Assembly (NCBI GenBank): GCA_008802785.1
Contig: VUYT01000005.1
Coordinates: forward strand, 744,001-808,000
Source of the DNA: Symmetrospora coprosmae
Taxonomy: Eukaryota > Basidiomycota > Cystobasidiomycetes > Symmetrosporaceae
DNA: 64,000 bases
Direction: 5' to 3'
Shown: positions 30,600-42,496 of the stretch, piece by piece
How positions within the stretch are numbered: position 1 is the stretch's first letter
Layout: each line of letters starts with the position of its first letter
Position numbers and translations under genes: made by a program
The notes under the pieces: generated by a model
Told to the model about the DNA's origin: nothing
What the model saw: the letters and a program-made list of their open reading frames with translations, nothing else
Database searches by the model: none

Positions 30600-33500
30600 T
30601 CACGGGACGGCCGGATCAGGGTGGGCGTCGAGCAAACCCGCATCACGGTCGGCCGTCGAGCGCGACTGGGAGGCCGAAGTGCGCTGCGACTCCTTCTTGC
30701 GCGTCTGCTTCTTGCGCTCCTCATCGCTCTCGCTGCTCGACAAGACCGCCGAGCCAGTCAGGCCCGCCATCGCGTCCTCCCTGCGACGCTTGAGCAGATC
30801 GTGGGCCTCGACGAAAGCCGACGCCGCCACGGCGTTCTCGGCGACGTCTGACCCGCGCCGCACGCTGCTTCCGCTGCCCGACCGGACATGCGACGCGTTC
30901 GGCAAGTTGTTGCTAGACTCTGAGGCTCGACGCCCGCCGCTGGACTGCTTGCCGAAGCCAGGCAGCACATCCGCCTCTTCGCGTAGAACTCGTTCGACCG
31001 GTCCCATTCGACCGGGTCCTTCTCCCGGCGACGCACGCCGTAAGCGCGCCTGTGTCCCATCGAGGGACGCCATGGAAGTGGCGGCCGTCGAGGCGGGACT
31101 GTTGTTGCGCTCGGAGCCAGACGAGGACGAGGCGCCCATATCCGATACTGTCGCAATCACAAGACTGGCGTTGAGACCTGGCTGTATGTCTTGACGCAGC
31201 TGAGCGCGAATGCTGCCACTCGTCGGGACGTCACTGGTCCCGCTTCCCGGCGCAGGCGAGGAAGTTCGGGAACCCCTTCGCCGCGGCTTGAACGACAGTA
31301 CCTCTTCCTCCTTCTCGGATGCCGTGCTGTCCTGGCCTGGCTCCGGATAGGACACGGTCGGCACCTGCACGGCATTGACAATGGAGTCCGGATGGCGCTG
31401 CTGCGCCTCGTACTTGGTAAAGCTGAACGACGCCCAGTCGGCTGTCAAGTCGTAGAAGTGCATGACTTTGGGCAAGAGGGTGGCCATCTGCATGAAGCTA
31501 TCATTGTGCGGGCGGCATCGGCTCTCAGAGTCAGCTGAAAACCGCACCGCATGACAGAAGTCTAGCCTGATACACTCACCCGTGTGACCACCCCTCGATG
31601 AAGCGCATCGTGACCCAGTCGTCCTCAGTCTCATCGAGAATGGGTTCCCTGTTCGACGGGTTGGCATTGCTCATCCGCAAGCCCTCCCCAAACTTATTCT
31701 GCTTGGCCAGGAGTTCCGCTTTGCGCTCCAGCTTTGCATCCCGCAGCCGGCCAGAGAAGATCAGAGTGTCATCACTGAAAGGATCTCGCTCGCCACATAG
31801 GAGGTACACATGTGGGTACTGCGCGAGCAAGTTGGCAGGCGTAAGGATGGGCGAGATGTAGTAATTCTTCGACAGGTCGGGCGAGTTACGCGGACCGACG
31901 TAGCAGATGGCCATCGCGCGCATCATGCTGGGCGAGATAATGCGGTCATTGAAGAAGCCAGTCCGGCTCGTCATGGTGAGACGTGTGCCAATCGCAGACG
32001 AGCGGGATTGCTTGTCGCTTAGAGCTGACAGCTGCGCCGGATCCATCTCGGCGTAACCTCGGTCCTAAGGGCATATATTCGCACACTCAGCTATGGGCCT
32101 TCACACCGCCCCTTTGCCACGGGCACTTACAGGGTTCCAGTATTGCACGCGTTCGGAGAGGGACTTCTCGCGTTCCCGTTTAGGCCTGACAAGCTCCTCG
32201 CCCTCGCCATCGGTATCGCCCTCGTGACCCGTGTCATTGATGGCTGGTGGATACACATCGGCGCCGTCGCTCGTAGGCGTCATCGCCAGCGGAAGGAGAG
32301 CACCACGTCGGCCAGTAGCCGGTGAGGATGGGGTAAGGCCACTAGGCGACTTGAGACCCTGTACGAAGGGAAGCTTGCTGAATGACTTGGCCCACGACGA
32401 CCGCCTCCTGCGCTGTCGAAGGTCAGACTCGTCTTCGACGACAGCCAGAGGTGACTGATGCTTCAGGTGATCCTTCTGTTCTGCTATACCGCGCAGCGCC
32501 GAGCTTGACTCCTGCCGAAGGATGCGGAGGTGCTCGGGCGGCATGAAAGAGGTGAAGTTGAAGTCCAGAGCTGGATACGTCCAGATTAGGCTCAGCGGCA
32601 GAGGCGGACGGCTTGCCGCTGGCATTTCGAGAAGCTTGATCATCATGGCGGCTCCGATGTTGGCCCCGCTGTGCATGGCAGCATATTCAGCGGATTGGCG
32701 GCGAGCAGGAAGAAGTCCTGCTCTACTCACGCAGAATCGCCGGAAACGACGATGCGGATCTCTCCAGAGCGCAAGCCAATGACATAGCCCTTCGTCTCGT
32801 GGAGAAGCCGATAGACGTCAAAGCACTCATGCATGGCGTACGGGTAGGGGTACTCTGATGGCAGAGTGCGGTGATCAGCTCAAATTCAGGCTGGCTATAC
32901 ACTTCCTTGACGCACCAGGGGCCTTGGCATAGTCGACAGCCAGCAGAGGTTTGCCGGTACGAATTGTCCAATGGTGCAAGCGCTCATCGTGATGCGAGGG
33001 ATCCATGCAGACGAAGCCGCCGCCTGGCAAGTCGAGCATGAGATCCCTGCTCCTCTCGAGCTCTTCATCATTCCCGGCAAAGTAGAGCCAGGCCACGACG
33101 GGTTTGCTGATTGGAAGAGTCGACAATGAGAATGCGGAAGAAGTACCTTTGTCACCGAGGAGCAGAACTCACCTGTAAGGGGAACCCTGTGGCCGCGGGA
33201 GAAGAATCTTTCGTTTGATCTGTACCTTTGGCGTTCGGAGAGCAGTGACCAGCCGAATGATGGGGTTGCTCGTCTTCTCCCAGGTCGCGCGGAGAAGCTC
33301 GACGGTACAGACTGCCCTGTACTTGCGGAGCTGTGGTCGATGCAGGACGCGACTCAGGTCAGAGCAGCGTCCTTGACAAGCCATTCGTGACGCGCACCTT
33401 CTCGTCGGCTTCGTTCGCAAAGACAAGGTAGTAGCCACTGTGGGCAGTGATCAGTGTGTCGGTACAGACAATTAGCTAAGAGCGCCTATCAATTGCCACT

Positions 33501-34390
33501 ACTCTTGGCCCACCTGAAGAGCATGCTGAGAAAGTGACGTAGCCATTTAGGCCGGACGTGCATTGCGGATGCGTGGCCAGTATCGAGCGCGACCGCTGCG
33601 GGAGAAGCGAATCAGACATTAGAGACGGCGATGCGCTCCAACCCCAGCACAGGGTACGGACCTATCCATGTTGCGCGATAGAAGTCCCGGGAGTACTGGT
33701 GGACATGCGGGCATCGCTGTCAGGCTACATCCGTGTGCGCGTGCGTGCCTGAACGCCACCGGCGAGTCTATGCATTGACTTACCAGCCTCGCGAGCGGTT
33801 CCGGCGCTTGCAGCCCGAGGACACTGTCTGCGTTCTTGATGGCATATCTGCGTGCAGAGGTGTGCAGAGGCACAATGCACAATCAATACTGGGTAGTGGC
33901 GTGCGCCCGGCCGACACGGCCCAGGGGGGTACTGTCGGCCTGCACTGTTTGGCCATGTGACGCGCTCGTACGTACAGGCACGTCAGGGTGCCCGCAAGGA
34001 CCTGCCACGGGGTGAGCTTGCCGCCTGTACGGGACAGGGGAACATACATCAGCAGCTGCTAGAGAGAATCGCAAGCGACTGGGCCCAAACTCACGCAGCT
34101 TGTTGCTGAACCAGCGGACCAGCGGTGGGCCATTCCGGTCGCCTTTCAGCATGAAGACGGCCCAGAAGAGCAGGACCTGCAAGCGGGCGTGGGATGGTCA
34201 TCAGCCAGAGCGCACAGCTTGTACAGCACCATCTGAGAGCGACCAACAAGGAACGTCTGCGAACCAGCGTCGGAGTTCCCGCATGGGTCAGCAGATGCGC
34301 GTGAAGTGCCCGCGGCGCAGCAGCGCGTCCAGCACGCACCTGAGTCCGCTTGAAAGCTGCACTCGGGCGGCCGAGAAGGTGATCAATCAT
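30600..34390 (-). CDS. Hormone-sensitive-lipase-like alpha/beta hydrolase with long C-terminal tail
   Basis: Thirteen exons: 34390-34340, 34176-34095, 34024-33976, 33847-33784, 33695-33662, 33595-33514, 33437-33398, 33330-33173, 33106-32916, 32854-32731, 32668-32131, 32064-31580, 31497-30600; 931 aa. Family members hydrolyse neutral lipid or sterol esters. The nucleophile motif GDSAGAN is rebuilt across intron 10. The oxyanion region reads DLPGGGFVCMDP, with Pro where HGGG enzymes carry His. GERDPFSDD likely supplies the catalytic Asp and EGWSHGF the His. The N-terminus (HLLGRPSAAFKRTQVLLFW, MLKGDRNGPPLVRWFS) is membrane-proximal and family-typical. A 100-residue Ser/Arg insert and a 250-residue Ser/Arg/Glu-rich tail are probably regulatory. 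Confidence 0.85.
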
Positions 34391-34910
34391 GTTGTGCCGC
34401 TGTTGCTGGCAGTGTGCTTATTCCTTTGGGTGCTGTTTGCGGGCGGCCACTCTGCTGCTGAGGCGGTGGCGATTGTGCTTGCGCTTATTGCTTGTGCTAC
34501 GACACGACTACCGCAGCGACGAGCAAATGACGGTGTGAGCGTCGGTCGTCCTTGGACAATTTAGAGCTGACCCACTTATACGCAGAGAACGGCCCCCGCC
34601 CCGGGACTGATGCAGTCCTGACGCGGTGCTGCAGGCATCCGCAGTGGACGCGGTTGGTCGCCTTGTTGGCTTCTTGGGCTGGCTGGCGTCTCTGCCCTTG
34701 GCCTGGCTGCCCGCGACTGTGCAAGCTGTACCGGTAGTATCGGAGACCCTGGAGAAGGCGACGCGACGCGATATCGGGATGCAGGAGAGTCGCAGTGCAA
34801 GCAAGGCAGAGAGCCCAGATAGGCTGGATCGTCACTCGATCGACCGCCCATCGCGGATTTCACGCGCATCCTGTGCTGGCCGAGGGCATCTATCAGGACA
34901 GGTTCAATAG
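34283..34910 (+). CDS. Low-confidence antisense small membrane protein
   Basis: Two-exon reading 34283-34534 and 34635-34910 (175 aa) with a GTGAGC donor and a CTGAC branch-like site. Exon 1 contains a long hydrophobic stretch (VVPLLLAVCLFLWVLF, then AVAIVLALIACA). Exon 2 contains VGRLVGFLGWLASLPL. Its 5' part lies opposite the lipase first exon (34340-34390), so it would overlap that gene head-to-head. No family recognised. The hydrophobicity could be accidental. Confidence 0.3.
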
Positions 34911-35160
34911 TTACAAGCAGACAGTTTAAAGGCTACATACACAGAATAAAGGGAGTCAAAGCTAAGAGGTATGCAGGCGAGGCAGAGAGCTAGACGATAA
35001 GTTTATCTGTGGGCCTCCTGGGCAAAAACGTTGAGGTGCGTGGGCCGACGACGGAGAACGCGGCTGGTGAGGCTTGAAGACCTGAAAACGTCAGGAAGAT
35101 GGCCAGAGACGTCGCGAGATCTGACGCCCTTGAGGGTGGAGAAGGTGGAGAGAGAGCCCA

Positions 35161-37912
35161 TCACGCGGAGCTCGCCGTCGATGATGCCGACGAGGCCGAG
35201 GCTGTCCGCTCGCGCTCCTTGATTTCCTTCTTCTCCGCAAGAGCCGCCTTGACCCATCCCGCCATGTCGATGTCCATTGTCGGCTCATCGCGGAGGAATG
35301 GATGTTGCTGAGATGCGTAGAATCGATCGAATGAGCCAGTCAGCTCCCTTACAGAGCACAGCTCCCCTCCGCCAGCTTACAAACGACTCACAAGCAGCTG
35401 AGCATACGACGGCCGCTTGATGGCGTCCTTGTGCAGACAACGCGCGACAAAGTCGTCGGCGACCTTGCTGTACCCGTCGGGGAGCGCTGGCGGGTCGCCG
35501 TGCACGATGGCTTGAAGCTGCGCAAACACGTTCGAGTACGTCTCGGGCGGGTACGGGTAGTGGCCCAGGACGAATTCGATGATTGACAGACCGAGGGACC
35601 ACACGTCTGACGAGACAGTGTACGTCCCGAGAAAGTTCTGCGACTCGCCCTTGATGCGTTCGGGCTGTGCGGGGAGCCGTCGCGATGTCAGTCGGTGTCG
35701 CATAGACGATGTTGGGCATGAGATGCACTCACTGCCATGTAGCTTTGACAGCCGATGTTTGTCTTTGCCAAGCTCCGCTCAAGCTGACCCGACACGCCAA
35801 AGTCGCACAGCTTGATGGCTCCCGCCGAGTTGACAAGAACGTTGGTCGGCTTGACGTCTGCACACGCACAATGCAGGAAATCAGTCTCTGCGCATGAATC
35901 AACACAAGCAGCGCACAGATGTACGCACCGCGATGCATTGTTTGCAACTCGTCCTTGAGGAATTTGAGCCCTCGCACCATCGACGCCGTCACGCGCTGCA
36001 ATACCGGTTCCGGGATATTGCACCCAGCCAGGCCGTCCAGCGATCCGGCATCCATGTACTCCATGCTGTGATTGTCCAGAAAGTGTTCAGCTCATTCTCG
36101 GGGGGCGGAGGGTGTCCAAAGGCCCCACACGCACCAGTAGTAGACGCAACTTTCAATGAAGAAAGCGCCGTAGAATTCGACAATCTCCGGCCCAGTCGCA
36201 CGATGCAGGATGTCAAGCTCGGTGATGATTCCCTTGAGCTTGCTGTCATCCAATTCCAGCCGGATTTCCTGGAGGGCGCCCGCAGATTGGTCAGACCCGC
36301 TTTCCCGCCCGGCAGTTCGCGTCACGCCCGCTCAAGCTCACCTTCATCGCCATCGTCACCTTTGTCACCTTGTGGAACACTTTCGATACTGTCCCGTAGT
36401 TGCCGCTGCCGAGCTCCTCCTGCAGCTCGAGCTCGCCCATGTTGATGGCAAAGCTCGAGCCATTGCTGAAGTCGACGCCTTTTGCGTGCAGGACAGCCTT
36501 GTTTTGGAAGTTGAGCGAGCCAGACGGGTCGACAATCTTGCTAAAGTTAGCAAAGGGCGTCCCTGCCCCGCCTGCGCTGGGCGAGCTCGCGCTTCCTCCA
36601 GGCCCGCCACTGGCGCCCGTCCCGCCGTTGGCGTCTGACAGGCGCATCTGCGGCCGATTCGCTCGCCCATTCGGTGCTGATGCACCTTCTCCGCTGCCGT
36701 TGATCTGCGCGAGGTTCAGGCCCCCACCCGGTCCGCGCCGCTTGGCCAGCCCGCTCATGCCGCCTGGTCCGCCGGGCATGGGACCGCGGCCAGCCACGGG
36801 GCCCATGGCGCCAACTCGTCCTGGAGCTCCACCGACGGGCGCGTTCATTCTGTTACCGAACGGCGGGTTGGACGGCCCGCCTGCGGGACCTCCGCCGCCG
36901 CCTGACGCGCCGGCAGCCGCAGACGACGACCGCAAGAGCGATGCTGTCGGTATCCTTTCCGTCGCCCCAATGTGTGTATTCTGAGCGAGAGCCAGCGAGG
37001 TAGGGTTGTTTGAACGCGATGCCATCTGGGCCAGCGGAAGGTAGGGGAAATGAGCGCGAAGATGGTCAATTTCCGGCGATGGCAGGAAGGGGCAAACGCG
37101 GCATCAGACACCAGGATCACACTCACAGCCGCCATCTTTGCTTGTAGACTTGGTGGGATGCGTGCTGCGAGTCCAGCGGCTCCTGATCCCGCCCGTCGTA
37201 GCCCTGCTCCAGGTGTTGGTCCTGCAGCTGCGGGCTGGCCGCCAGTCCTGGGTGCGCCTGCGCCGGCGCCAGCGCCTGGCATCGGCGTTGCGAGGGCACT
37301 ACCTGCGCTTGCACTTCTCCCCGCCGCCATTGCGCCCGCTGCTCCTGTTGGGGGAGCGGTTGACGATGCCAGGGTGTGCACTGCCGACTCGGAGGCCAGA
37401 CCCCTCTCGGCATGGGGAGGGACGCCTGCGCTGAGACTCTTTCCGAGCGCGGTCGGAGCGGGGCGAGCGGGAGGAGGGGATGCTGCAAAGTCACGGGACT
37501 TGATGGCCTGAATGGTCGCTGCCTTGATGGCGTTGCTGGGCTGGTTGCTGCTGCTCGCTGATGGAGCCGCATCGTCATCGTTGGGCATGGCGCCGCTGCT
37601 AGCTCCGTGGCCGTTGAGCGCTGGAAGCGACGCCGAAGGGACCGATGCAGGAACTGATGATGACAGCGACGACGATGATGGTGACGATGTCGACTCGCTC
37701 GTTGCTGTCCCGTTGGAGGCCTGCCCCAATCCTGCTATCCTCTCAGCCGCAGTCGGCCCTTGCCCTGGCCCTGGCCCTGCTGCTGCCTCTGTCGCTACGG
37801 ACGGGTCTGCCAGCTCTCCTCCGCTGGGTGCTGATGCTGGCCCTGACCGTCCAGCACGTCCCTCTTCCCCTTGCAGTCCCAGCTGTGCCATTGACTGTGT
37901 TGGTGGCTCCAT
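35161..37912 (-). CDS. PBS2: MAP kinase kinase of the HOG pathway, Pbs2-like
   Basis: Exons 37912-37127, 37025-36342, 36268-36135, 36065-35929, 35857-35733, 35664-35392, 35307-35161; 761 aa. Pbs2 phosphorylates the Hog1 MAPK in osmotic and general stress. Ahead of the kinase domain is the Pbs2-specific block FANFSKIVDPSGSLNF and KGVDFSNGSSF. The domain then shows LGSGNYGTVSKV, MAMKEIRLEL, MEYMDAGSLDG, HRDVKPTNVLVN, DFGVSGQLERSLAKTNIGC with QSYMAPERI, and SLGLSIIEFVLGHYPYPPET. These match Pbs2 rather than Ste7 or Mkk1. The N-terminal 400 residues are Ala/Pro/Ser/Gly-rich, as expected for docking and scaffold regions. The frame is open upstream to an ATG at 38230; 37912 is my choice, and the true start is uncertain. 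Confidence 0.93.
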
Positions 37913-38744
37913 CCCTGGCTGGTATCCCTTGGTCGATGCTGATCCTGCTCCTGCTGCTACTGCTGATCCTCCTTCTCTGCGCTTGCAATGCCGCACGCTC
38001 TGAGGGATTGGACAGACGCTGCCGCCTTGCTCAGAAGGACGCTGCACAGACTCGTTCTGTTCGTGTACGTGTAGAGTGGACTGCTTCTCCTGTGCTTCTA
38101 CTCTGCTCTGCTCTGTGCGCTGCTCTGACGTCGCGGTGAGCCAAGGGACAGCTCGCCCGCCCGCAAGCCCGCAAGGCTGAAAGACCCAAGCCGGGGTGTC
38201 GCTTGATGATGAATCACCATGACGCATCAATCAGCTCCTCATCAGCCCGTCTTGACACGAGCGATACACATGCATGACATGCGAAGTTAGCCATCACGTC
38301 GCAATCCTCTCCTTATGTCATGTATTCGCAGCCTGACCCGATGACTTCGCGTTCTTCGCGCTTTTCGAGATCCTGTGGCCTGCACGAGCAGACAAGAGTA
38401 TACTGATGCTGATAGCAAAGGCTGCGACAGAAGACTTGTCCATTGCGCATACCCCTGCGCCTGTGCAGCTCAAGATCCCGTTTGACAGCGCCTGGCCTCG
38501 CTACCGCCACTTCTCGGCCCTGGATCTCGTACCGCTCGATTCACGACAAGTCCAAAAACGCGACACGTTCTCGCCGGCACCGAGCCAGCACTCAGCCTAG
38601 CTAGACTGGAGGCCTACGTACTCGACAGGCATGTCCGATATAATGCAGATCCAAGACGACGCGGCTTGCCCTCAAGATTACGGCCAGAACGGCATGACTG
38701 GTGACAACAGGATCTAAATAGATAAGACTTCACCCCTCCCTATC
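37913..38744. other. Intergenic / possible Pbs2 5' extension
   Basis: 832 bp between two minus-strand genes. The Pbs2 frame stays open to 38230. Beyond that I see no gene or RNA element. Confidence 0.35.
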
Positions 38745-39635
38745 CTACCCGCATCGCGACCACTGGTAATTGGGCAGGATCATCTGCCGGGGGGGCGCAT
38801 TCAAAATTAGACCGACGTGTCCGAGCACAGCGAGGCCGCTCAGCACGCATCCTGCCCAGAGCTGCGGTATCCCACCCCGCAGAGACGCCTCCCACGGTGT
38901 GCCCAGCGCGGTTGACAATGCGTTGAACTCCTTCTTCATGTCGTTCGTGAGGATGAAGAAGCACGATGCCACTGAATAAGTCACGAAGCGAGTGTCGAAG
39001 CGAGTGTCAATCTCGCTGCGAGAAGTGGCTGATAAGGCCCGTTGAAAGGCCACGTACCCGTAACCGCGAAGATGGCGCAGATGGTACTCGCCACCGCACA
39101 CCCCTTCAAGAGGTGTCTCGAGTGCAACGCCAGTTTGCTCTCAGGCGTCCGTGGGGCAGAGCAGCGCGGCAGAACGGCCGCGGTCGAAACGGCGATGATG
39201 ACCGCGCTGAAGATGACGACGAACAGCAGGAGCGAAGGGAGATCTGGCACTTCTGTCCGCAGGACTCGCTGGAGCGCATCTGGCATGCCAGCCAGCGTGT
39301 ACGACTCGCTGAGCTGTGGTGTGAGACTCGCAGCTTGGCAGAAGGTGGAGGATCCTTCAGAGTACACGCAGGCGCCCTGTCAACATACCGCAGCAACGTC
39401 AGTCCCAGCCTGCGCACTCACAGCTAGCATCTCAATCGCAAATCTCACTCACCAGCGCGCCAATGGTCACACGCGCTGTCTCTGATTCCAGTTCGAGCAG
39501 CTTGGACCCGCGCGCATCGCTCCCGACCAGGGCAGCGAGGAATAGTGCGAAAGCGATGAGGTGCAGACCCCAGGCCTGAAATACAAGAGCATAGTCCAGC
39601 TGCTGGTCGAAACGGCTCCGAATCTGAGCGGTCAT
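38745..39635 (-). CDS. Four-TM membrane protein, Sur7/PalI-like topology
   Basis: Exons 39635-39453, 39376-39058, 38971-38745; 242 aa. TM1 WGLHLIAFALFLAALVG is followed by a luminal or extracellular loop with two cysteines (CVYSEGSSTFC). TM2 is SLLLFVVIFSAVIIAVSTAA, TM3 spans the second intron (VASTICAIFAVTVASCFFIL) and TM4 is LWAGCVLSGLAVLGHVGLIL. One first-loop TM plus three clustered TMs, with a cysteine-containing first loop, is the layout of Sur7/PalI proteins at eisosomes or pH-sensing complexes. The assignment rests on topology only. The frame is open upstream of the chosen ATG, so an upstream exon cannot be excluded. Confidence 0.6.
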
Positions 39636-40349
39636 CGCCTTGAGGATAGGATGGTCTGGCGAGAATAGCTGAGTGCAGAAGGAGCGAAGAAAGCCACGGT
39701 GGCCGCTTGAGCCATGCCTGGCTGCCGCGCGGATACCTCGCGCTGGCCCTCGAGATGCGCCTTTGTGGCTGCAGTGGGTCTGTGATGGCTCTGCCTCATT
39801 GTCGAGCGCACCCTCGGTCCGTGCTCGGGCCGGGTCAAGGTTTGGCGCTAGCGCTTATATCAGGTACAGCCCCAGTGCAGGGAAGTAGCTTGTCAGCGTG
39901 ATGTGACGGACAAGCTTGCTGGCATCGGAGCAGCTCGCAGACGACCTGGTGTCAGCACAATTGGCGGTCCAAGCCGAACAAAGAGGAGAGGGTGGCAAAT
40001 GGCTTTTTTGTTTGAGGGAACAAAAAGGCCCTCGCATTGCTACTTGATTTTCCGCGAGCAAGACCTCTTCTCAGAGGTACCGTACTTGCACCGATGTTCT
40101 GCAGGTGCTTGATGGCTGTCGCCAGCGGTACGTAGCCGATTGTCGGCTAGGCCTGGGAGAGTCAGGCCGTCGCTGTGAAGGCTGAATCGATTCGAGACGA
40201 GCGAGGCCATGCTTAACTCAGTCATGGTAGTATGTCACCTGTAGGTGGGGCTAGTACTGTCGATACTCGCGCTCTTTCAGACGATTCGCGATGTCCATTT
40301 ACCGTCCGACACGTATAGAGCTAACAAACCGCGTCCAAAAAGCCTCCAT
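39636..40349. other. Intergenic between Sur7-like and aldo/keto reductase genes
   Basis: 714 bp between two minus-strand genes. Several short minus-strand ORFs could be upstream exons of the membrane protein, but none has supporting motifs. Confidence 0.35.
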
Positions 40350-42013
40350 CTAAGCGTGTCCCTTGATGACCATGGGAATGTAAGGCTCGTTGATGTAGGC
40401 AATCTGCTCCTTCGAGAGCTTGATCTGCGTCGACTCTGCCAGCATGCGCCCTGGTCAGCTTTGGCAGTCCGAGAGCACGTCGCGCCGGAGAACCCACCGA
40501 TAGCCTCGACAAGGTGCTCGTGCTTCGTCGAACCGAAGATGGGAGCCGTGATGTACTCCTGTGCAGACGCCCAGGCGTACGCGACCTGCGCCATGTTCTT
40601 GCCGAGGTCTTTTGCCGTCTTTTCGATGCGCTTGTTGATCTCGATGCTCGCCGGCGACTCGGTATCGACAAAGCGCTTCATGACAGCGTCGCTCGAGGCG
40701 CGCGTGGTCGATTCCTGGCCGATGGGACGGGCGAGAACTGGTGCGGCCAAAGCGATGGGTCAGTGCGACATCCTCCTCACTTTCATCATGGAGGTACCGG
40801 ACTTACAGCCGCGAGCGATTGGGCTGCGGACAGGCAGAGAAGGAGGTCCAACGTGAGCCAGGGCACGACGAGAAATAGCACAGGCGACTTGCCTCCACGG
40901 AATGACGCCCACGCCAAAGTGCTTGAGTGTGGGAATCATCTCGCGCTCCTCCTCGCGGTAGACTGCGTTGACAAAGTTTTGCATGCTGATGAAGGGCGTC
41001 AACCTGTTCTGAATCGCATAGGCTGATGTCCCATGTGGGGTGACTCAGCAATGCTTGCCAAGTGCCTGAGAAGCACCAGCTGCTCGGCCTACTTTGCATC
41101 TGCCAGAACTGGTGAGCGTAGCAGGATGACATGCCAACGTATCGGACTTTACCGCTCTGCACGACGTCGTGAAGCGCTTGCATGGTCTGCGTAGACATGC
41201 TCTCCTTAGCATGTACGTGATTGGCGAGCCCGGAGCAACAGCGCACGCACCTCCTCAATGGGCGTCTCGTAGTCGAAGCGGTGGCACTGCAGCACATCGA
41301 TGTAGTCCGTGTCCAGCCGCTTCAAGCTTGCGTCTACGCTGTCCAGGATGTGCTTGCGAGACAGACCGCGCTGGTTGACGAAGCCGGCAGTGTCCTGCTC
41401 GTCTGCCGTTGTGGGCGGCCTCGGACCTCCCAGTACGCCAGCCTTGACGGGCATGTGGACCTGCGAGATGGCTCCCAAGATCAGTACGCTCTCACACTGC
41501 GCAACGGGCGACGTCAGAAGGAGTAGTACACACCTTTGTGAGGATCACCCACTCCTCCCTGGGTACGCCGACCGCCTTGATGGCCTTGCCTGTCATAACT
41601 TCCGACAGGCCCTGGCTGTACATGTTTGCAGTGTCGAGCGTGTTCACGCCGTGCTCAAAGGCGGTCCGTACGTGCTTATTGCACTCTTCTTGGTCGTCGA
41701 TGACCCACTCTGACCACTCCTTGTCGCCGTACGACATCATCCTGCAGTGCACATCGTTGGCATCAGCAAGCTCCGAGGGCGATCTCAGCCAAGTGAAGAC
41801 GCGAACCCGAGAATGAGCTTGGACACCTTGAGTCCAGACTTTCCGAGACGGGTGTAGCCGACTTTGGTTTGGCGTCGTCGCGGAGAGGAAGGGGTGGGAT
41901 GAACAGAAGGCGGAGAAGCGTCGGGGTTCAGCAGCGGGCACTCTCGAAAGCGCGACGTATGTATGGCCTCTGGAGGACAATTAACCTTGGGTCTTTCCAG
42001 TTCTGTCGACCAT
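40350..42013 (-). CDS. Aldo/keto reductase (fungal AKR, voltage-gated K+ channel beta / AAD-like group)
   Basis: Nine exons: 42013-41986, 41861-41807, 41741-41534, 41460-41251, 41204-41093, 41022-40893, 40823-40807, 40737-40498, 40435-40350; 361 aa. AKRs are cytosolic NADPH-dependent TIM-barrel reductases. The tetrad is visible: Asp and Tyr in [12 protein letters not shown], Lys in WVILTK, His in [42 protein letters not shown] and SVAYAW-like VAYAWASAQ complete the pattern. The seventh exon is only 17 nt, and the intron before it has a GC donor. The product join SPIARGFLARPIGQ proves both. The substrate is unknown. Exon 5 may start 3 nt later. Confidence 0.9.
40824..40892 (-). other. GC-AG intron in the aldo/keto reductase gene
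   Basis: The 69-nt intron begins GCAAGT and ends CGCAG. No GT donor nearby preserves the frame and the conserved PWSP motif, so the non-canonical donor is well supported by the encoded protein. Confidence 0.8.
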
Positions 42014-42496
42014 GCTTGCGTTGATGTGCGTGAATCTTAGGAAGAGCGAGGGCTGGACGGCGTTAGATTGGCGTCTATATCCGTGCCTGATGCAGCGGAG
42101 CCCTCGGCCGCTCCGTCAAGGCGGGACTGACTTGCTGCTGCGGATGTGAGAGTTTGGCGGATACCCGGTGCTGCGCAGGTACTAGAACGAACTCGCTCAG
42201 ACTGAGATGGCCGGGTGCAGACCTCGTCAAAGCTGTGACGGCTCCCTCCTGCAGCCGAAGGTCGTCGACGTCGGCACCGACCGCACGGCCGGCTCCTTTT
42301 TCCGGATCGTCGGTCAGCTTTCACCTCATCGGCAATACTCATACGCTGCAGTATATAGGTAGCAATTGTGACGACAGCGACGCGTGTGTACAGCTCTCAA
42401 ACAGGCCGCACTCCAATGCTGGCTCGGTCCACCTGCGCAAGATAACGGTCCAAACCGCGCCTGCAGGGAAAGAGCGGTCGCTCGCCGGTCAGCAGG
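42014..42496. promoter_or_regulatory. Shared upstream region of divergent reductase and histidine kinase 1
   Basis: 483 bp between opposite start codons. No recognised factor site; both promoters are expected here by position. Confidence 0.4.

Noticed and set aside
37050-38139. Long Ala/Pro/Leu-rich plus-strand ORFs
   Set aside because: These are antisense to the low-complexity N-terminus of Pbs2.
37913-38230. N-terminal extension of Pbs2 to the ATG at 38230
   Set aside because: Left out because the added sequence has no family similarity; it remains possible and only transcript data can settle it.
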